DNA of 64,000 nucleotides from Undibacterium cyanobacteriorum (GTDB lineage Bacteria; Pseudomonadota; Gammaproteobacteria; Burkholderiales; Burkholderiaceae_D). The position numbers and the translations under genes were made by a program. Shown in pieces: positions 60,430-64,000 of the stretch. Positions within the stretch are counted from its first letter, which is position 1; each line of letters begins with the position of its first letter. A model generated the notes under the pieces. It saw only the letters and a list, made by a program, of their open reading frames with translations, was not told the DNA's origin and did no database searches. Location: positions 1,674,001 to 1,738,000 of the forward strand of contig NZ_CP133720.1 of NCBI RefSeq assembly GCF_031326225.1. The letters run 5' to 3'.

Positions 60430-61983
60430 ATGAATTTACTCAAAACACTCGCTGCGATTAGCAGCATGACCATGTTGTCGCGCATTACGGGCTTGATTCG
60501 AGATGGCTTGTTTAGTGCCTATTTCGGGGCGACGGCGACCATGGATGCCTATGTTCAGGCTTTTAAGATTCCCAACTTCTTCCGACGCCTGTTTGCTGAA
60601 GGAGCATTTTCGCAGGCATTCGTTCCCATCCTTGCGGAATATCGCAATAGTAATTCGCCTCAGGAAGTGAAAGAGCTGGTCGACCATGTGGCGACCGTCT
60701 TGGTGTGGGCCTTGTTGTTGACCTGTGTCATCGGTGTGCTAGGCGCGCCGGTTCTGGTCTTGATGTTTTCTTCTGGTTTTTGGGGCACTGCTAAGTTCGA
60801 TGTGACCGTAAACCTGACGCGTATCATGTTTCCTTACATTGGCTTCATGTCCTTGGTCGCCCTGTCGAGTGGCATTTTGAATACCTGGCGTCGCTTTAAA
60901 ATCCCAGCCTTCACCCCCGTTCTGTTGAATCTGAGCTTTATTGTTGCCGCGTTTTTTTCGCAAGAGTGGTTTGGTAAAGAGAAGCAAATCTATGCCTTGG
61001 GCTGGGCGGTTTTTGTTGGTGGTGTTTTGCAATTGGCGATCCAAATTCCACCCTTGGTCAAGATTGGAATGTTGCCAAGCTTGAGTTGGAATCCTGCTTT
61101 TGCCCTGCGTGATCCCAAAGTAAGACGCGTCTTAAAGCAAATGGCACCGGCCGTGATGGCAGTGTCAGCGACGCAAATTAGTATCATGATCAATTCCACA
61201 TGGGCCTCTTTCTTGCCCGATGGTAGTGCGTCACAACTCAATTACGCGGATCGTTTGATGGAGTTTCCGTCAGCAATGTTGGGTGTGGCATTGGGAACAG
61301 TCTTGTTACCGAGTCTTTCTGCAGCGAAGGCGCATGGCGACCAACAAGAATATTCATCCTTACTTGATTGGGGTTTGCGTTTGACCTTTTTGCTAGCCCT
61401 GCCTGCGGCAGTCGGTTTGCTGGTGTTGCCGGATGCCTTGACCGCTACCTTGTTTCACAACGGCCGCTTCGATGCGCATGCGGTGCACGAAACCGCCAAA
61501 GCCGTGGCGGCGTATGGTGTTGGTTTGTCTGGCCTCATCTTGGTCAAAATTTTGGCGCCGGGTTTTTATGCGCAACAAGACATTCGTACGCCCGTCAAGA
61601 TTGCAATGGTGGTGTTGCTGGTGACGCAAATCCTCAACGCGATCTTCGTCCCTTTTATTCATCAAGCGGGTTTGGCCTTATCGGTCGGCTTGGGTGCTTG
61701 CGTGAATGCGGCTTTGTTATACCGTGGTTTGCGTCAGCGCGGCATTTACGTGCCGATGCAGGGATGGACTCGCTTCTTTACCAAGGTCCTGATCGCCTTG
61801 GCCTTGATGGCAGCCACGGCTTACGCCTTATCCATGCAAGTCGATTGGTTGTCCATGCGTAGTGAAAAAGTGTTGCGCGTTACGATCTTGCTGGGCTTGA
61901 TCCTCAGCTGCATGCTGGTGTACTTCGGAGCCTTGTTTGGACTCGGATTTCGTATGCGCGATTTTCGAAAGATCTCGCGTTAG
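60430..61983 (+). CDS. murJ: lipid II flippase MurJ
   Basis: The 517-residue protein has about 14 membrane helices and the MOP-superfamily MurJ pattern. MTMLSRITGLIRDGLFSAYF opens it, followed by AYVQAFKIPNFFRRLFAEGAFSQAFVP (the conserved Arg and Glu region) and LNYADRLMEFPSAMLGVALGTVLLPSLS. It flips lipid II across the inner membrane for peptidoglycan synthesis. Length is normal. It begins about 207 bases from the divergent tRNA-Ser and is followed by a strong terminator. Confidence 0.95.
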   Translation: MNLLKTLAAISSMTMLSRITGLIRDGLFSAYFGATATMDAYVQAFKIPNFFRRLFAEGAFSQAFVPILAEYRNSNSPQEVKELVDHVATVLVWALLLTCVIGVLGAPVLVLMFSSGFWGTAKFDVTVNLTRIMFPYIGFMSLVALSSGILNTWRRFKIPAFTPVLLNLSFIVAAFFSQEWFGKEKQIYALGWAVFVGGVLQLAIQIPPLVKIGMLPSLSWNPAFALRDPKVRRVLKQMAPAVMAVSATQISIMINSTWASFLPDGSASQLNYADRLMEFPSAMLGVALGTVLLPSLSAAKAHGDQQEYSSLLDWGLRLTFLLALPAAVGLLVLPDALTATLFHNGRFDAHAVHETAKAVAAYGVGLSGLILVKILAPGFYAQQDIRTPVKIAMVVLLVTQILNAIFVPFIHQAGLALSVGLGACVNAALLYRGLRQRGIYVPMQGWTRFFTKVLIALALMAATAYALSMQVDWLSMRSEKVLRVTILLGLILSCMLVYFGALFGLGFRMRDFRKISR

Positions 61984-62047
61984 AACTGTTCAGTGCTGTA
62001 CAAAACGAATAGTCTATTGTGCAGGATGCCTCGGTGACTTATGAAGA

Positions 62048-62082
62048 AAAAAGGCGGTCAGATTGCGTGACCGCCTTTTTGT
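62048..62082. terminator. bidirectional terminator between murJ and uup
   Basis: AAAAAGGCGGTCA (62048-62060) pairs perfectly with TGACCGCCTTTTT (62068-62080). T runs on both strands suit both convergent genes. Confidence 0.92.
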
Positions 62083-62137
62083 TTTTTATTGCTGGAATTT
62101 TGGTGAGTCTAAGTAGACTAAAAAATGAGCCAAAAAA

Positions 62138-64000
62138 TCAAGCACCCAACACTTCCCAACGCTCCAGCGCTTCGAGCAACAAGCCATCAATTTCTTCAAA
62201 TCGATCATTGAGTTTTTTGACTTCCTCTGGCGATGCGGATTTATAAAAATCTCCATCGGCGAGTTTGTCGGAGATGGTTTTTTGCTCGACTTCGAGGCTA
62301 GCAATTTTGTTCGGTAATTCTTCTAATTCGCGTTGTTCTTTGTAGCTGAGCTTGCGTGGTTTTTCTTCGCTCTTGCCTTTACTTGCATTGCTCGCGCTAG
62401 TGCTCTCCGTCGCATTGGAAGATCCTGTTTTTGCATCAGACTTTGCTTTGGAAGTGGCGCTGCTATTGGGGTTGGCTGCCTTGTACGCTTCCCAATCGCT
62501 GTAACCACCTATGTACTCCTTCCACAGGCCATCACCTTCAGAGGCGATGACTTGGGTCACGACATTGTCCAAGAACATGCGGTCATGGCTGACGAGGAAC
62601 ACGGTGCCTTCGTAGTCTTCCAACAGTTCTTCTAACAATTCTAAGGTGTCGATATCGAGGTCATTGGTCGGTTCGTCGAGCACCAAAACATTGGCTGGTT
62701 TGGCGAATAGCCGTGCCAATAACAAGCGATTGCGCTCACCACCGGACAGTGTTTTCACAGGAGAACGAGCACGTTCTGGCGCGAACAAGAAGTCACCCAA
62801 GTAGGACATCACATGCTTACGTTGACCGTTGATTTCAACGAAGTCACTGCCGGGCGAAATCGTATCAGCCAGACTGGCTTCCTCGTTGAGCTGGGCGCGC
62901 ATTTGGTCGAAATAGGCGACTTGCAAACGGCTGCCTTGTTTGATCGTACCGCGATCTGCTTGCTCTTCACCGAGGATGAGTTTGAGCAGGGTGGTTTTAC
63001 CCGCACCGTTTTGTCCAATTAAACCTATCTTGTCACCGCGCAAAATGATGCTAGAGAAGTCGCGCACGATTGTTTTGTCGCCATAGCTCTTGGAGATATT
63101 GTCGAGTTCTGCCACGATTTTGCCGGACTTCTCGCCAGTCGTAATGTCCAAGCGCACCTGACCTTGTTGTTCACGTCGAGCCGCGCGTTGTAGTCGCAGA
63201 TTTTCTAAGCGTTTGACGCGACCTTCATCGCGCACACGACGAGCCTTGACACCTTTGCGGATCCACACTTCTTCTTGCGCCAAGAACTTATCAAACTTCG
63301 CCGCTTCGACTTCTTCGATCTCGAGCAACTCAGCTTTGCGAGTTTGGTAAGTCGTGAAGTTGCCGGGGAAAGACAGCAATTTGCCGCGATCTAATTCGAT
63401 GATGCGGGTCGAGACATTGTCGAGGAAGCTACGATCATGGGTAATGAAGAGTATGCTGCCGCGGAATTCTTTGAGCAAAGTTTCTAACCATTTGATCGAC
63501 GCAAAATCCAAATGGTTGGTCGGTTCGTCGAGTAACAAAACATCTGGCGCGCTGACCAAGGCGCAGGCAAGAGCCACACGTTTCTTCATCCCGCCCGACA
63601 AGGTGCTCATGACGGCGTCGCGCTCCAGATTGAGGCGATTCAGTGTTGTCTCAACGGTGTTTTCCAGATTCCACGCATTGGCCGCGTCGAGCTTGACTTG
63701 GATGTCATGCATGCGATCCATTAACTTCGCATCGTCGTCGCCGCCAAAGCTGGCCGTTAATGTTTCATATTCCGCGAGCAGACTCGGCAATTCGCCCAAG
63801 CCTTGCGCCACCGCGTCGAACACCGTCATCTCAGGGTCAAATTGCGGCTCTTGTTCGACGTAAGCGATTTTCAGATTTTGTTGCATGACCAGCAGGCCAT
63901 CATCCATCTTGAAACGGCCAGCGATGATCTTCAATAAAGACGATTTACCAGTACCGTTGCGACCGATGAGACCAATGCGTTCGCCAGTTTCGAGCGAAAA
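62138..64000 (-). CDS. uup: ABC-F family ATPase Uup (partial, N-terminus beyond window)
   Basis: The visible 620 residues are open to the window edge. The first Walker A, GRNGTGKSS, lies within the last 22 codons before position 64000. The first module has LSGGMKKRVALACAL and LLLDEPTNHLD; the linker is basic. The second module has GLIGQNGAGKTTLLKL, LSGGERNRLLLARL and LVLDEPTNDLD. A C-terminal coiled coil (about the last 75 residues) is the Uup mark and binds DNA or ribosomes. Uup is a translation/ribosome-linked ATPase that also reduces precise transposon excision. Only about 20-30 N-terminal residues should be missing. Confidence 0.93.
   Translation of the reverse strand, partial: FSLETGERIGLIGRNGTGKSSLLKIIAGRFKMDDGLLVMQQNLKIAYVEQEPQFDPEMTVFDAVAQGLGELPSLLAEYETLTASFGGDDDAKLMDRMHDIQVKLDAANAWNLENTVETTLNRLNLERDAVMSTLSGGMKKRVALACALVSAPDVLLLDEPTNHLDFASIKWLETLLKEFRGSILFITHDRSFLDNVSTRIIELDRGKLLSFPGNFTTYQTRKAELLEIEEVEAAKFDKFLAQEEVWIRKGVKARRVRDEGRVKRLENLRLQRAARREQQGQVRLDITTGEKSGKIVAELDNISKSYGDKTIVRDFSSIILRGDKIGLIGQNGAGKTTLLKLILGEEQADRGTIKQGSRLQVAYFDQMRAQLNEEASLADTISPGSDFVEINGQRKHVMSYLGDFLFAPERARSPVKTLSGGERNRLLLARLFAKPANVLVLDEPTNDLDIDTLELLEELLEDYEGTVFLVSHDRMFLDNVVTQVIASEGDGLWKEYIGGYSDWEAYKAANPNSSATSKAKSDAKTGSSNATESTSASNASKGKSEEKPRKLSYKEQRELEELPNKIASLEVEQKTISDKLADGDFYKSASPEEVKKLNDRFEEIDGLLLEALERWEVLGA

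Overview
The window reads as chromosomal DNA of a betaproteobacterium of the order Burkholderiales, most likely an Oxalobacteraceae member close to Undibacterium. This is inferred from protein content and gene order (darP/pmbA divergent pair with mogA, argH beside algZ-algR, kbl with a short-chain threonine dehydrogenase, TRAP transporter, DUF418 proteins) and from a base composition that looks close to half GC by eye. No database search was possible. Both ends cut genes: a Cys/Met PLP enzyme at the left and an Uup-type ABC-F ATPase at the right.

Layout: 0.3-4.9 kb, an FtsX-type permease, a group II truncated haemoglobin and rmuC on the + strand. 4.9-9.7 kb, a REC-histidine kinase and a three-gene operon (DCC protein, SDR-DoxX fusion, DUF2269 membrane protein) facing away from a GbsR/MarR-type regulator, with matching palindromes in both promoters. 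9.8-23.9 kb, housekeeping and metabolic genes (MDR oxidoreductase, purU, yaeQ, cysK, a penicillin-acylase-family Ntn hydrolase, two tandem DUF418 membrane proteins, an esterase, mogA, darP). 24-31 kb, pmbA, a three-part TRAP transporter with convergent layout, and argH. 31-35 kb, algZ-algR and a PAS histidine kinase. 34.8-39.4 kb, serine and threonine catabolism (sdaA, tdh-like, kbl) with a divergent XRE-cupin regulator.

39.4-45.1 kb is an accessory region. About 4.1 kb of small, mostly unknown minus-strand genes sits between the intact 3' end of the XRE-cupin gene and a second 198-bp copy of that 3' end. The two copies differ at 9 positions, all synonymous. Next to it is a gene with a canonical integron attC site at its 3' end and a GTTAGGC boundary upstream, i.e. 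a gene cassette. Weaker attC-like hairpins follow several other genes. No integrase is visible, so this looks like a decayed integrase-less cassette cluster.

45.2-64 kb holds thrC, a Sel1-repeat protein, a small XRE regulator with a membrane-protein partner and a twin operator, a three-gene operon of two related unknown proteins plus a DyP-type peroxidase, an S10 peptidase, an HPt/HD-GYP fusion, a FecR/DUF6600 protein, an M61 peptidase, tRNA-Ser(GGA) with a duplicated 3' tail and terminator, murJ and the uup fragment.

The best candidates for new biology are the attC/duplicated-3'-end island, the DyP operon with its two paralogous partners, and three predicted operator pairs that link regulators to their neighbours.
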